The notes: a model not told the origin generated them from the letters alone. Positions 38,010-45,896 are shown, counted from the stretch's first letter. The stretch is DNA of 64,000 nucleotides from Streptosporangiaceae bacterium (GCA_025964695.1 JAOPYK010000074.1:1-64000); one strand, 5' to 3'. Made by a program: numbers and translations.

Positions 38010-38083
38010 AGACAGATTGCGGTGCTTACGCGGAGAAAATCGACATGGCGGCGCATCACCAGCAGGGGATCCGCAGCACTCAT
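38006..38083 (-). CDS. Leader peptide of the sulfite reductase operon
   Basis: A 25-codon frame with the motif MRRHVDFLRVSTAICL, matching the peptide at 23187 (RRHVDLVRVAGANC). Cysteine is the penultimate residue. ATG 38083 has GAGG almost on top of it; the internal ATG at 38056 is the other possible start. It ends 150 bases before the sulfite reductase gene, with a stem that begins on the stop codon. Known as a family of putative leader peptides near sulfur genes in actinobacteria. Confidence 0.75.
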   Translation of the reverse strand: MSAADPLLVMRRHVDFLRVSTAICL

Positions 38084-38165
38084 GCCTCGACTGTGCCACG
38101 CGGCCTGCAAGATTGTCCAGCCGCGTCCGGCATATGGACAGGCACGTGAGAAGGCGTTCATGACA

Positions 38166-38378
38166 TCATCCCTGCCGGATCCAGTTGACCGGCGGCTCGG
38201 TCTGCGGCTCCTCGATGGGCTCACCGGACGTGTCTCCGACGGGCCGGCCGGCGGCGGCCTTTTCGGCCGCGGAGGCAGGCTGGTGCTGACAGTCGCACCA
38301 GCTGCCACCACGGCACTGCTCGTGGTGACGCTTCCGGCACGCCGTACAGATCATGCCTTCAGTGTCACCTAACGTCAT
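38166..38378 (-). CDS. Small cysteine/histidine-rich protein
   Basis: A 70-residue frame whose first part, MICTACRKRHHEQCRGGSWCDCQHQ, has five cysteines and three histidines in 25 residues, like a small zinc-binding module. The rest is disordered and acidic (GEPIEEPQTEPPVNW). Start is either ATG 38378 or ATG 38354; no strong ribosome site supports either. Function unknown. Confidence 0.6.
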   Translation of the reverse strand: MTLGDTEGMICTACRKRHHEQCRGGSWCDCQHQPASAAEKAAAGRPVGDTSGEPIEEPQTEPPVNWIRQG

Positions 38379-38431
38379 ACGTGCTCTGTTCACCGCCCGT
38401 CTCATGGGGTCCGGTAGCAGGGCATCCCGGC

Positions 38432-38587
38432 TCAGTGCATCCGGCGGTTGCGCAGCATTCGGCCGATGGCCGCGATCACGGCGAGGGTGCCGAAGGCCAT
38501 GAGGCTCTTTTTCGCCCTGGAGCCCCTGGAGTGCCCGTTCATCCGCCGGGTGGCACTCTGGATCTTCGACTTCTTCATGGTCTTCAT
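38432..38587 (-). CDS. Small basic protein with one hydrophobic segment
   Basis: A 51-codon gene shorter than usual limits. The N-terminal half is strongly basic (MKTMKKSKIQSATRRMNG, then RGSRAKKS), followed by LMAFGTLAVIAAIGRMLRNRR, which could be a short membrane helix. ATG with TGAGG seven bases ahead. No family recognised; a membrane- or nucleic-acid-associated peptide is possible. Confidence 0.55.
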   Translation of the reverse strand: MKTMKKSKIQSATRRMNGHSRGSRAKKSLMAFGTLAVIAAIGRMLRNRRMH

Positions 38588-38968
38588 TGGTATTCCTCAC
38601 CTCAAGGTCTGGCCACGAACGTGCGTGGACGGCGAACGGTCGGGAGACGGTCGCGACGCGAACCGCGGAGGCCGCCGCGTCCGAACTGTCGCGTCCGAAC
38701 CAGGAGTCTCCCCAGCCGATCGAGCCCCAGAACCCACAGGTGGGCACCGTTTACCATGGTTTTCACTGAAACAGAGGTGTGTGATATTCATCACATGGGC
38801 CTGGCGATACGGGGTGGCGCATTGCCGAACCACGTCCGCCGCGTTTCGCTCCTACTCCCTAGGGCACGAGCGTGTGCAGGCGCCGGGTGAACGGCCGACC
38901 ACCGGGGTGATCCGAGAAATGGGCGATGCGGCATGTTCCGGACCGGTAAGGCTCTACGGTAGGTGCCC
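38588..38968. other. Intergenic region with divergent promoters
   Basis: 381 bases with no credible protein. It holds the CRP/FNR-type palindrome at 38780 in an AT-rich pocket (38750-38795), between the divergent small basic gene and the YihY-type gene. I see no terminator in it. Confidence 0.5.
38780..38795. promoter_or_regulatory. CRP/FNR-family binding site
   Basis: TGTGATATTCATCACA: exact TGTGA-N6-TCACA. This is the consensus for Crp and GlxR in actinobacteria. It lies 173 bases before the YihY gene start. Confidence 0.6.
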
Positions 38969-39949
38969 GTGACGACCGTCTCCGATGCCTCCGCTCGCGT
39001 AGCCGAAGCCCCCGTCTCCGAGCGGGCGCCGGCGGGCGTCCGGGTGACCGTGTGGCGGCTGGTGTGCAGCACCGCGGTCGCGGCCTTCCGCTACCGGGTG
39101 ACCGGGCTCGCCGCGGAGGCCGCGTTCTTCGCCCTGGTTTCGCTGCCGTCGCTGGTGCTCGGATTGATCGGCACGATGGGTCACTTCAGCGGGGCCCTGG
39201 GCGAGCCGACGGTCACCGAGATGCGCGAGTGGGTCATTGACAAATCGTCCACGGTGCTGACGCCCGACACCGTCTCCTCGGTCGTCATCCCCCTCATCGA
39301 CGACGTGATCAAGGGACAGCGCGTCGAGATCGTCTCTGTCAGCTTCCTGATCTCGCTGTGGGCGGGGTCGCGGGCGATGAACGTCTACGTCGACACAATC
39401 ACCATCGCCTACGGTCTGTCCGGGATCCGCGGAGTGATCAGGACCCGGCTGCGCGCCTTTCTGCTGTACCTCGGCGGTCTGATCGGGATGCTCATGGTGA
39501 TCCCGCTGCTGGTCGCGGGTCCCGCGCTGGTCAGGCAGGCTCTGCCGGCGACGGCGCACTACGTCCAGCTGCTTTATTGGCCGACCGTCGTGGCGCTGTC
39601 GATCCTGCTGCTCGCGATGCTCTACCACGTCAGTGTTCCGGTGCGTACGGCCTGGTGGCGTGAGGTGCCGGGGGCCGTGGTCGCGATGACCATCTGGATG
39701 GTCGGCAGCGTCGTGCTGCGCATCTACCTGGCCGGTTCGCTGTCGGGGGTCTCGGCGTACGGGTCGCTGTCCGCGCCGATCGCGCTGCTGGCCTGGCTGT
39801 ACGTGGCGGCCCTGGCGGTCCTCATCGGCGCCGCGCTGAACGCCGAGATCGACAAGATGTGGCCGAGCGTGGGCACCGCCCGCGCCCGGGCGTTCCGTGC
39901 CGGTACCGAGGCGGCCGCCGCCCAGGAGAGCCTCCAGCAGGGTCACTGA
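38969..39949 (+). CDS. YihY/BrkB-family membrane protein
   Basis: A 326-residue protein with six transmembrane helices and the family pattern LAAEAAFFALVSLPSLVLGLIG, SLWAGSRAMNVYVDTITIAYG and AYGSLSAPIALLAWLYVAALAVLIGAALNAE. The family was once called ribonuclease BN by error; its role is unknown, perhaps transport. GTG 38969 has TAGG five bases ahead; GTG 38963 would sit on top of that site. Confidence 0.9.
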   Translation: MTTVSDASARVAEAPVSERAPAGVRVTVWRLVCSTAVAAFRYRVTGLAAEAAFFALVSLPSLVLGLIGTMGHFSGALGEPTVTEMREWVIDKSSTVLTPDTVSSVVIPLIDDVIKGQRVEIVSVSFLISLWAGSRAMNVYVDTITIAYGLSGIRGVIRTRLRAFLLYLGGLIGMLMVIPLLVAGPALVRQALPATAHYVQLLYWPTVVALSILLLAMLYHVSVPVRTAWWREVPGAVVAMTIWMVGSVVLRIYLAGSLSGVSAYGSLSAPIALLAWLYVAALAVLIGAALNAEIDKMWPSVGTARARAFRAGTEAAAAQESLQQGH

Positions 39950-39986
39950 CGGTGCTCACAGTAGAGCCGCCGTCCACGCAGTCGCA

Positions 39987-40049
39987 CAGACGTTCACGTG
40001 GGTGACACAGAAGCGCATGCAGGTGACACAGACGTTCATGCAGGTCATT
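39987..40049. repeat. Three 21-bp direct repeats
   Basis: Units at 39987, 40008 and 40029, all starting CAGA, with CGTTCA and CAGGTGACA shared between pairs. The 21-bp period is two helix turns, so proteins bound to them would face the same side. They lie 62-124 bases before the gene at 40111, followed by an AT-rich promoter-like stretch (TTAATTGTATCCCTATGTAC). Confidence 0.65.
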
Positions 40050-40110
40050 CGGTAAAGTTTCGCCCTTAATTGTATCCCTATGTACTAAACGTGACGTAAT
40101 CTCCCGAAGC

Positions 40111-41085
40111 ATGACCCCACGTCCAGAGCTCGGGCAACTGCGTACCGTCACCGAAACCGTGCCGGTCTCCGCCATCGGGGGGCCGGTTCTGGCCCATGAG
40201 CACCTGCAGATCGATCTGCGCTGGCCGGTGAGTATGCCATCGGACCCGCGTCGCTGGCTGGACGAGGAGTCCAAGGTCGCCAACGAGCTCATGGACCTCC
40301 GCGACGAGCACGGCCTGAGTCTGGTGATCGACCTGACCGGCTGCGCTGTGGGACGCGACGCCTCGACGCTGGCGCGGATGAGCGCCCGCAGTGAGGTCGC
40401 CGTGGTGGCCGCGACCGGAATGCTGGCCGAGCCGTTCCACCCGGACTTCGTGCGCAATGCCGACGTCGACCGGATCACCCAGCGGCTGCTCGCCGAGATC
40501 GGGTTCGGCATGGACGGCACCTACATCCTGCCCGGCGTGATCGGGGAGATCGGCACGTGGGGGAGCACGCCGACCGAGGCCGAGGAACGGTGCCTGCGCG
40601 CCGCCGCCCGGGCCGCACTGAAGTCGGGGCTCTCGGTCGCCACGCACGGACAGGCCGGGCTGGCCCAGCTGGAGATCCTCGTCGGTGAGGGCCTGCCAAC
40701 CGACTGGATCGCCGTCGGCGGCCAGGATCTGACCGAGGACGTGGCCGCCCATCACAAGATCGCCGAGTCCGGGGCGTACGTGTCCTTCGGCATGCTGGGC
40801 CGCGCCACCATGCCGGGAAGCTCGGCGAAGGCCGATGAGGACGGGCGGCTGGGCCGGGTGCTGGCACTCATCGAGGCCGGACACGCCGACCGGGTGCTGC
40901 TGTCCGGCGGAGTGTCGCGGGTGGACCATCTGCTCGGCTACGGCGGCACCGGCTACGGGTACCTCTTCCGCACCTTCCTGCCCGCCCTGCGGTACCACGG
41001 CGTCGACGAGGCCACGTTGTGGACGATCGTGCACGACAACCCCCTGCGCTGGCTGACCGGCGTCTCGGTCCTTCCCGAGGCCTGA
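40111..41085 (+). CDS. Phosphotriesterase-homology protein with missing metal ligands
   Basis: A 324-residue TIM-barrel of the amidohydrolase superfamily, closest in pattern to bacterial phosphotriesterase homology protein. Retained are the HEH pair (His29, His31), the bridging glutamate in GVIGEIG (Glu146) and His179 in ATHG. The usual VGHxD histidine is VGGQD (Gly204), and the terminal aspartate of LSxDxxR is LSGGVSR (Gly267). With two of six ligands lost, normal binuclear catalysis is doubtful. ATG start. Role unknown. Confidence 0.8.
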   Translation: MTPRPELGQLRTVTETVPVSAIGGPVLAHEHLQIDLRWPVSMPSDPRRWLDEESKVANELMDLRDEHGLSLVIDLTGCAVGRDASTLARMSARSEVAVVAATGMLAEPFHPDFVRNADVDRITQRLLAEIGFGMDGTYILPGVIGEIGTWGSTPTEAEERCLRAAARAALKSGLSVATHGQAGLAQLEILVGEGLPTDWIAVGGQDLTEDVAAHHKIAESGAYVSFGMLGRATMPGSSAKADEDGRLGRVLALIEAGHADRVLLSGGVSRVDHLLGYGGTGYGYLFRTFLPALRYHGVDEATLWTIVHDNPLRWLTGVSVLPEA

Positions 41086-41190
41086 GCCCGTACGGATGCG
41101 CGCCTGCGGGCCGAGCAGACCCGCCACTGGAAGATCATGCACAAGGAGATGTGGCGATCGGGCCGCAATCGCCCCTGAGCGCCATAGCCG

Positions 41191-41226
41191 TGATCGTGTG
41201 GTCCGGCCGAACGGATCGCACGATCA
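41191..41226. terminator. Weak inverted repeat
   Basis: TGATCGTG (41191-41198) and CACGATCA (41219-41226) around a 20-base loop, between the phosphotriesterase-like gene and the phosphoribosyltransferase gene. Possible terminator of the first. Confidence 0.35.
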
Positions 41227-41271
41227 TGGCGGGACGGGGACGTGAGGGGGTAGGGACCAGACCAGAGGGAA

Positions 41272-41991
41272 GTGGTGCTGGTGCCGTGGACCCGCAGATC
41301 GGCGCGGAGGGCGGACTCCCTGCTGCCCTTCGCCGACCGTGCGGAGGGCGGCCGGGAGCTCGCCGAGCGGCTGGTGCCGCTGGGCCTGGACCGTCCGATC
41401 GTTGTGGCGCTGCCCCGGGGCGGGGTCCCGGTGGGGCTGGAGGTCGCCCGGCGGCTCGGCTCGGCCCGCCGGCGGGTTCCGCTGGAGGTCCTGGTCACCC
41501 GCAAGATCGGTTACCCGTCCCAGCCGGAGCTGGGCGTGGGCGCCATCGCGGAGGGAGGAGAGCCCGTCCTCGACCACGGGCTGCTCGACCGGCTCGGCCT
41601 CTCCGAAGAGGATCTCGCCGAGACCGTACGCGATGAACGGGCCGAGCTGGCACGCCGGGTCGCCGTCTACCGCGGGGACCGGCCGCTCCCGGCGCTGCGG
41701 GGCCGGGCCGTGGTCGTGGTGGACGATGGGCTGGCCACCGGGGGCACTGCTCGTGCGGCGTTACGAGCCGTACGGCGGAAGAAGCCGGCCCGGCTGGTGC
41801 TCGCGGTACCGGTCGCCGCCGTGGAGGCCGTGCGTGCCCTGTCCGGTGGTGCTCCGGACGGTGCGGACGATCTTGTAGTGGTCGCCGCGCCGATGAACTT
41901 CCGGGCGGTGGGATACTGGTATCGGGACTTCGGACAGCTCACCGACGCTGACGTGGTCAGACTGCTGGCCCGAGCGCCGGCGAGGCCGTAG
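41272..41991 (+). CDS. Phosphoribosyltransferase-domain protein
   Basis: A 239-residue protein with the PRTase fold: RPIVVALPRGGVPVGLEVARRLG, VLVTRKIGYPSQPELGVGAIAEGG and the PRPP loop VVVVDDGLATGGTARAAL (about residues 144-161). Stand-alone proteins of this type often sit by erythromycin-esterase or dienelactone-hydrolase genes and their substrate is unknown. Three GTG codons (41272, 41275, 41281) compete as start; GAGGGA at 41265 fits 41281 or 41275 best. Confidence 0.88.
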   Translation: MVLVPWTRRSARRADSLLPFADRAEGGRELAERLVPLGLDRPIVVALPRGGVPVGLEVARRLGSARRRVPLEVLVTRKIGYPSQPELGVGAIAEGGEPVLDHGLLDRLGLSEEDLAETVRDERAELARRVAVYRGDRPLPALRGRAVVVVDDGLATGGTARAALRAVRRKKPARLVLAVPVAAVEAVRALSGGAPDGADDLVVVAAPMNFRAVGYWYRDFGQLTDADVVRLLARAPARP

Positions 41992-42003
41992 GCGTGCACG
42001 CAA

Positions 42004-42041
42004 ACGGCCCCGCAGACCAGGCTGCGGGGCCGTACGTTTTT
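42004..42041. terminator. Rho-independent terminator with T-run
   Basis: ACGGCCCCGCA / TGCGGGGCCGT (11 bp, 8-base loop) followed by ACGTTTTT on the plus strand. Ends the phosphoribosyltransferase gene; the stem may also serve the convergent whiB gene. Confidence 0.9.
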
Positions 42042-42082
42042 GTTCGCCTGGGGTTGTCGTCCAGGGGGCTGGCCTCTGCGTG

Positions 42083-42379
42083 TCAGGCGGCGTTGGCGCG
42101 GCGCATCCGGCGGCGGCGCTCCGAAGCGCGCTCGTCCTCGTTCAGGCCGCCCCATGTGCCGTACTTCTCGGGCCGGGAGACGGCGTAGTTAAGGCAGTCG
42201 GTCCGCACGGGACATCCCATGCAGACCTGCTTGGCCTTGCGCTCACGAATTTCGCGCTCTGGCTGCCGTTCACCGTCTGGGCCGAAGAAAAGTACGAGGT
42301 CTTCCCCCTGGCACGCGGCGGCGTCCTGCCAGCCCCAGCTGGGACGGGGAAGGTTGGCCTGCCGACGTACCTGAGCCAT
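42083..42379 (-). CDS. WhiB-family transcription factor
   Basis: A 98-residue actinobacterial iron-sulfur regulator. The cluster ligands are Cys23, Cys53, Cys56 and Cys62 (CMGCPVRTDC), followed by the turn GTWGGLNEDER and a basic tail (RRRRMRR). Such proteins bind sigma factor A and sense redox or nitric oxide. ATG with GAGGTGAG six bases ahead. Which Wbl subfamily it belongs to is not clear by eye. Confidence 0.95.
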   Translation of the reverse strand: MAQVRRQANLPRPSWGWQDAAACQGEDLVLFFGPDGERQPEREIRERKAKQVCMGCPVRTDCLNYAVSRPEKYGTWGGLNEDERASERRRRMRRANAA

Positions 42380-42534
42380 GGAACACTCACCTCGTTGATT
42401 GTGCTGAGCAATTTCGGACATGGACGCTGGACGTGCTTGGAAGCGCCGAAAGTTCCAACGTCTGGAAGTGCCGCTCTGTTCCCCTAAGATGGAGTTGGCG
42501 CGGCGTGAAACCCACGAATGGGGCCTCGGAGAGG

Positions 42535-43452
42535 TTACACGAGGGCCGCCTCGTTGAGAAGGGTCATATCCCGGATTAGGTATGACCTGACGTTCTCGTT
42601 GCACTCCGTGCCGCAGCAGCCCTGAGCCTCGGCCTGCTCGACGGACGCCTGGTAGCGGTTCCCGGCGGCCTTCACGACCACGGTGAACCCCTCCGCCCCG
42701 CCTGTGACGGACTCCACGCTCACCGCGTCGACTCCCGTGATGCCGGTCCGCTCGCGCACGTGGTGCTCGACGGCCTGGGCCGGTTCGGGAAGTCCCGCCC
42801 GGCCGCGGAGCCGCCCCAGCGCCACCTCGCCGCGCAGGTAGCACTCGACGGCCTGGATCGCCTCGGCGCCGCCGAGGTTGCCGTAGTAGAGCCCATGTGG
42901 CAGACACGCCAGGTTCGCCGCGTATCGGTCCCCGCCCAGGTGGGTGGTCTCCCAGACGAGGTCGCCGAAGCGGGCGTGCAGGTCCCGGGCCAGTGGGGCC
43001 CCGGTGCGGGCGCAGCAGGCGTTGCGGCGGCCGTGTGTGCAGACGAGCAAGAGCGGGTCGGCGACCGGCTCGCCGAAGCCCGGCCGGACACCCGCGGCCA
43101 CCGCGGCCAGATCGAGGCCGGCCAGCTCGGCCGGATCATCGAGCTCCCGGCCCTCGACCCACACGTCCGAGCCGTACGACCAGCCGGTGTAGACCCGCAG
43201 CGGCGGAGTGGCCCGCCGCCGCTCGGTCCGGCGGATGAGCTGGGGGCGTACGCCCGCCCGTCCGGCCTCGGCGATCACCGAGGCCATCGGTGCGGGCAGA
43301 TCCATCCGCTCGATGCGGTCACCCCAGGGGCCGGGATGCTCGATGAGCAGCCACCCCCGGGCCTTGGTGGTCGCGGTGGCCAGGCACGGCAGCTCACCGG
43401 TGTGACTGCCGGGGCAGTGCTCACACCGGTTGGAGTGTGCCCGCTTGCTCAC
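42535..43452 (-). CDS. Sucrase/ferredoxin-like protein (thioredoxin-fold [2Fe-2S])
   Basis: A 305-residue protein of the sucrase/ferredoxin-like family. It has RCEHCPGSH near the start, then a thioredoxin-like ferredoxin domain with LLLVCTHGRRNACCARTG (about residues 135-152), ETTHLGGDRYAANLACLPHGLYYG and a late GCCGTECNENVR. Members are linked to iron and siderophore metabolism in some actinobacteria. GTG 43452 has GGAGAGG ahead. A 17/19 iron-regulator box lies 82 bases upstream, supporting control by iron. Confidence 0.82.
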   Translation of the reverse strand: MSKRAHSNRCEHCPGSHTGELPCLATATTKARGWLLIEHPGPWGDRIERMDLPAPMASVIAEAGRAGVRPQLIRRTERRRATPPLRVYTGWSYGSDVWVEGRELDDPAELAGLDLAAVAAGVRPGFGEPVADPLLLVCTHGRRNACCARTGAPLARDLHARFGDLVWETTHLGGDRYAANLACLPHGLYYGNLGGAEAIQAVECYLRGEVALGRLRGRAGLPEPAQAVEHHVRERTGITGVDAVSVESVTGGAEGFTVVVKAAGNRYQASVEQAEAQGCCGTECNENVRSYLIRDMTLLNEAALV

Positions 43453-43533
43453 CCGCCCACCTCTCCGGCCATAAAGCACGTCGGCGCCCTACGTGGCGAA
43501 GCTCACGGGGGTGCCCACGGGATGTTCACGGAA

Positions 43534-43552
43534 TTAGGTGAGACTAACCTAA
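43534..43552 (-). promoter_or_regulatory. DtxR/IdeR-type iron box
   Basis: TTAGGTGAGACTAACCTAA matches the consensus TTAGGTTAGGCTAACCTAA at 17 of 19 positions. It precedes the sucrase/ferredoxin-like gene. Confidence 0.75.
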
Positions 43553-43578
43553 GTTGATGTTGCTTGGCCAGAAAAAGT

Positions 43579-43668
43579 GAGGCACCTCATACCCGGCCGC
43601 CCTCAGGGGGCGAGCGGATCCGCGAGGCACCTCATACCCGGCCGCCCTCAGGGGTCGAGCGGATCCGC
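43579..43668. repeat. 45-bp tandem duplication at the glpD 3' end
   Basis: Copies at 43579-43623 and 43624-43668 differ at one base. The right copy contains the last codons and the stop of glpD (on the minus strand), and the left copy lies past the stop. Confidence 0.9.
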
Positions 43669-45252
43669 AAGGACGCGGCGGGCCGTGGGCAACGCGGCCT
43701 CCCGGTCGGCGGCCACCAGGCCGATCCGGGTGCGCCGGTCCAGCAGGTCCGACTCGTCCAGCGCGCCTTCGTGCCGCACCGCCCAGGCCAGCTCGGCCCC
43801 GGTCACCGGCAGCCCCGCGACCACCGGCTCCAGCAGCGCCGGATCCTCGCGTCCCAGCGCCTGCACCAGCGGTGCCTCGGTCCCGTACCGCTGGATCAGC
43901 CGGCGCGGTGCGTCCAGCCCGGCGAGCGTCCGGAGGGACGCCGCACCCACCAGCGGCAGCCGCCCGGTCCGGGAGGGCCCGGCGGTCAGGCCCCGGGACG
44001 CCACGACGGCGTCGACCGCGTCCTGGGCCATCCGCCGGTAGGTGGTGAGCTTCCCGCCGACGATGGTGAGCACTCCGTCGGGGGAGGTCAGCACCGCGTG
44101 CCGCCGGGACAGGTCGGCCGTCCGTCCAGCCCGGGCGCCGCCGCCGGTGTCGAGGAGGGGACGCAGCCCCGCGTAGGCGCCGGCCACCTCGTCCCGGCGC
44201 ACCGGCACGTCCAGCGCGGAGCCGAGGATGTCGAGCAGGAAGCCGATGTCGGCCTCGGGCGCCTGAGGCACGTCCGGGATGGGGCCGTCGACCGGCTCGT
44301 CGGTGAGGCCCACATAGACGCGGCCGTCGCCCTGCGGCAGCACCAGCACGAACCGGTTGTCCTCGCCGGGGATCGGCAGATGGAGCCCGGTGGTGAGCCC
44401 TCCGCGGAAGGATTCCGCCCGGAGCACCAGATGAGTGCCGCGCGAGGGGCGCAGCCGTACACCCTCGACCAGCCCACCTGCCCAGACCCCGGCGGCGTTG
44501 ATCACCGCTCGGGCCCGCACGGTGAACTCCCGGCCGGTCCGCTCGTCGCGGACGAGGGCCTCCATGGGGGCGGCGGGGCGTGGCCGTGAGGGCCGAACGC
44601 CGCCGGTGAGGGCGAGCGCGCGGCAGCGGGTCAGGACGCGGGCTCCGTGCGCGGCGGCCGTGCGCGCGATGGCGGTCACCAGCCGGGCGTCGTCGCATAG
44701 CTGGCCGTCCCAGGACAGCAGCCCCCCGCGCAGCCCGTGGCCGCGCAGCGCCGGGGCCAGCCGGAGGGTCCGCGCCGCGGACAGCCGGCGCGGGCCGGGC
44801 AGGGTGGCGCGCGCGGTGCCCGCCGACAGCCGCAGCAGGTCGCCGGCGGCGAAGCCGGTCCGGGCCAGGACGCTCTGCCGGGTCGAGGTCAGCGGGGTCA
44901 GGGGCAGCACGAACGGCAGTGCCCGGACCAGATGCGGGGCGGTGCGCTCCATCAGCACGCCCCGCTCCACCGCGCTCTCGTAGGCGACGTCGAGCTGACC
45001 GGAGGCCAGATAGCGCAGACCCCCATGGATCAGCTTGGAGCTCCAGCGGGAGGTGCCGAACGCCAGGTCGTGCGCGTCGATGGCCACGACCGACAGGCCA
45101 CGGGAGGCGGCGTCCAGGGCCACTCCGGCACCGGTCGCGCCCAGGCCCACGACGAGCACGTCCACGGCCGCACCGTCCGCTAGCCCGGTGAGCTCGCGGG
45201 CCCGCCTGGCCGCGTTGAGCGAGGAGCCGCCCCCGGCGGCCGGCGCGGTCAT
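43648..45252 (-). CDS. glpD: FAD-dependent glycerol-3-phosphate dehydrogenase
   Basis: Oxidises glycerol-3-phosphate to dihydroxyacetone phosphate and feeds electrons to quinones. The FAD site is VLVVGLGATGAGVALDAASRG (about 33-53), followed by SSKLIHGGLRYL, NAAGVWAG and VGGKLTTYR, all diagnostic. Length 534 residues. ATG overlaps the tetR stop by 4 bases. It lies back to back with an alkylglycerone-phosphate-synthase-like gene, which uses the acylated form of its product. Confidence 0.93.
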   Translation of the reverse strand: MTAPAAGGGSSLNAARRARELTGLADGAAVDVLVVGLGATGAGVALDAASRGLSVVAIDAHDLAFGTSRWSSKLIHGGLRYLASGQLDVAYESAVERGVLMERTAPHLVRALPFVLPLTPLTSTRQSVLARTGFAAGDLLRLSAGTARATLPGPRRLSAARTLRLAPALRGHGLRGGLLSWDGQLCDDARLVTAIARTAAAHGARVLTRCRALALTGGVRPSRPRPAAPMEALVRDERTGREFTVRARAVINAAGVWAGGLVEGVRLRPSRGTHLVLRAESFRGGLTTGLHLPIPGEDNRFVLVLPQGDGRVYVGLTDEPVDGPIPDVPQAPEADIGFLLDILGSALDVPVRRDEVAGAYAGLRPLLDTGGGARAGRTADLSRRHAVLTSPDGVLTIVGGKLTTYRRMAQDAVDAVVASRGLTAGPSRTGRLPLVGAASLRTLAGLDAPRRLIQRYGTEAPLVQALGREDPALLEPVVAGLPVTGAELAWAVRHEGALDESDLLDRRTRIGLVAADREAALPTARRVLADPLDP

Positions 45253-45896
45253 GGTGCGAGGGTCCTGTCCAGGATGTGCCGGAGCTCCCGGTCGAAGGCC
45301 TCGGTGCCCAGCTCGGCGTCGGTGCCGCTGGTCATCGTGTGCAGTGAGAGCGCGAAGGACTGGACGACGAGGAGCAGGGCGCGGGCCTGCCGGAGGGGGT
45401 GGTCCGGGCGGATCGAGCCGTCGGCGTGCCCGTTCCGCAACGCCGTCTCGAAGAGCTCCAAAAAGGCCTCCTGGCTGGCACCGAGCCGGTCGAGCACGTA
45501 CGGGAGCAGCAACTCGGGATCGACCTCGACGATCTTGCGGAGGAGCGGGTGCTCACGGAAGGCCCGGACGCCGGTGACCAGGCTGTCGACCAGCTGCGCG
45601 CGCACATCCGGGTCGTCCTGGCGGTCCGGGTCGCCTCCCGCGGCCCGCGGCACGGAGGTGGCGACGGCCACCCATTCCCGGGTCATCAGGTCGCCGACCA
45701 GGGTGCGCACGTCCGGCCAGCGCCGGTAGAGCGTCATCCGGGAGACCCCGGCGCGCCGGGCCACGTCGGTCAGGGTCGTTCTGCGGACGCCTACGGCCAG
45801 CACGCAGTCGCGTGCGGCGTCGAGCACGCTGTCGTTGTCGACACCCTGACGAGGTCCCGGATCCGCCTCCGGCTGCTTGTGACGATTCGGCGTCAT
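45249..45896 (-). CDS. TetR-family regulator of the glycerolipid genes
   Basis: A 215-residue repressor with HTH VLDAARDCVLAVGVRRTTLTDVARRAGVSRMTLYRRWPDVRTLVGDL. It is co-transcribed with glpD (ATGA overlap) and divergent from the flavoprotein gene; its ATG touches another ATG on the plus strand (CATATG). The 66-base gap to the likely start at 45963 and the TGACG/CGTCA repeat at 45880-45895 may hold operators. Confidence 0.9.
   Translation of the reverse strand: MTPNRHKQPEADPGPRQGVDNDSVLDAARDCVLAVGVRRTTLTDVARRAGVSRMTLYRRWPDVRTLVGDLMTREWVAVATSVPRAAGGDPDRQDDPDVRAQLVDSLVTGVRAFREHPLLRKIVEVDPELLLPYVLDRLGASQEAFLELFETALRNGHADGSIRPDHPLRQARALLLVVQSFALSLHTMTSGTDAELGTEAFDRELRHILDRTLAP

Noticed and set aside
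41272-41991. ComF-type competence protein
   Set aside because: No N-terminal zinc finger; only the PRTase core is shared.
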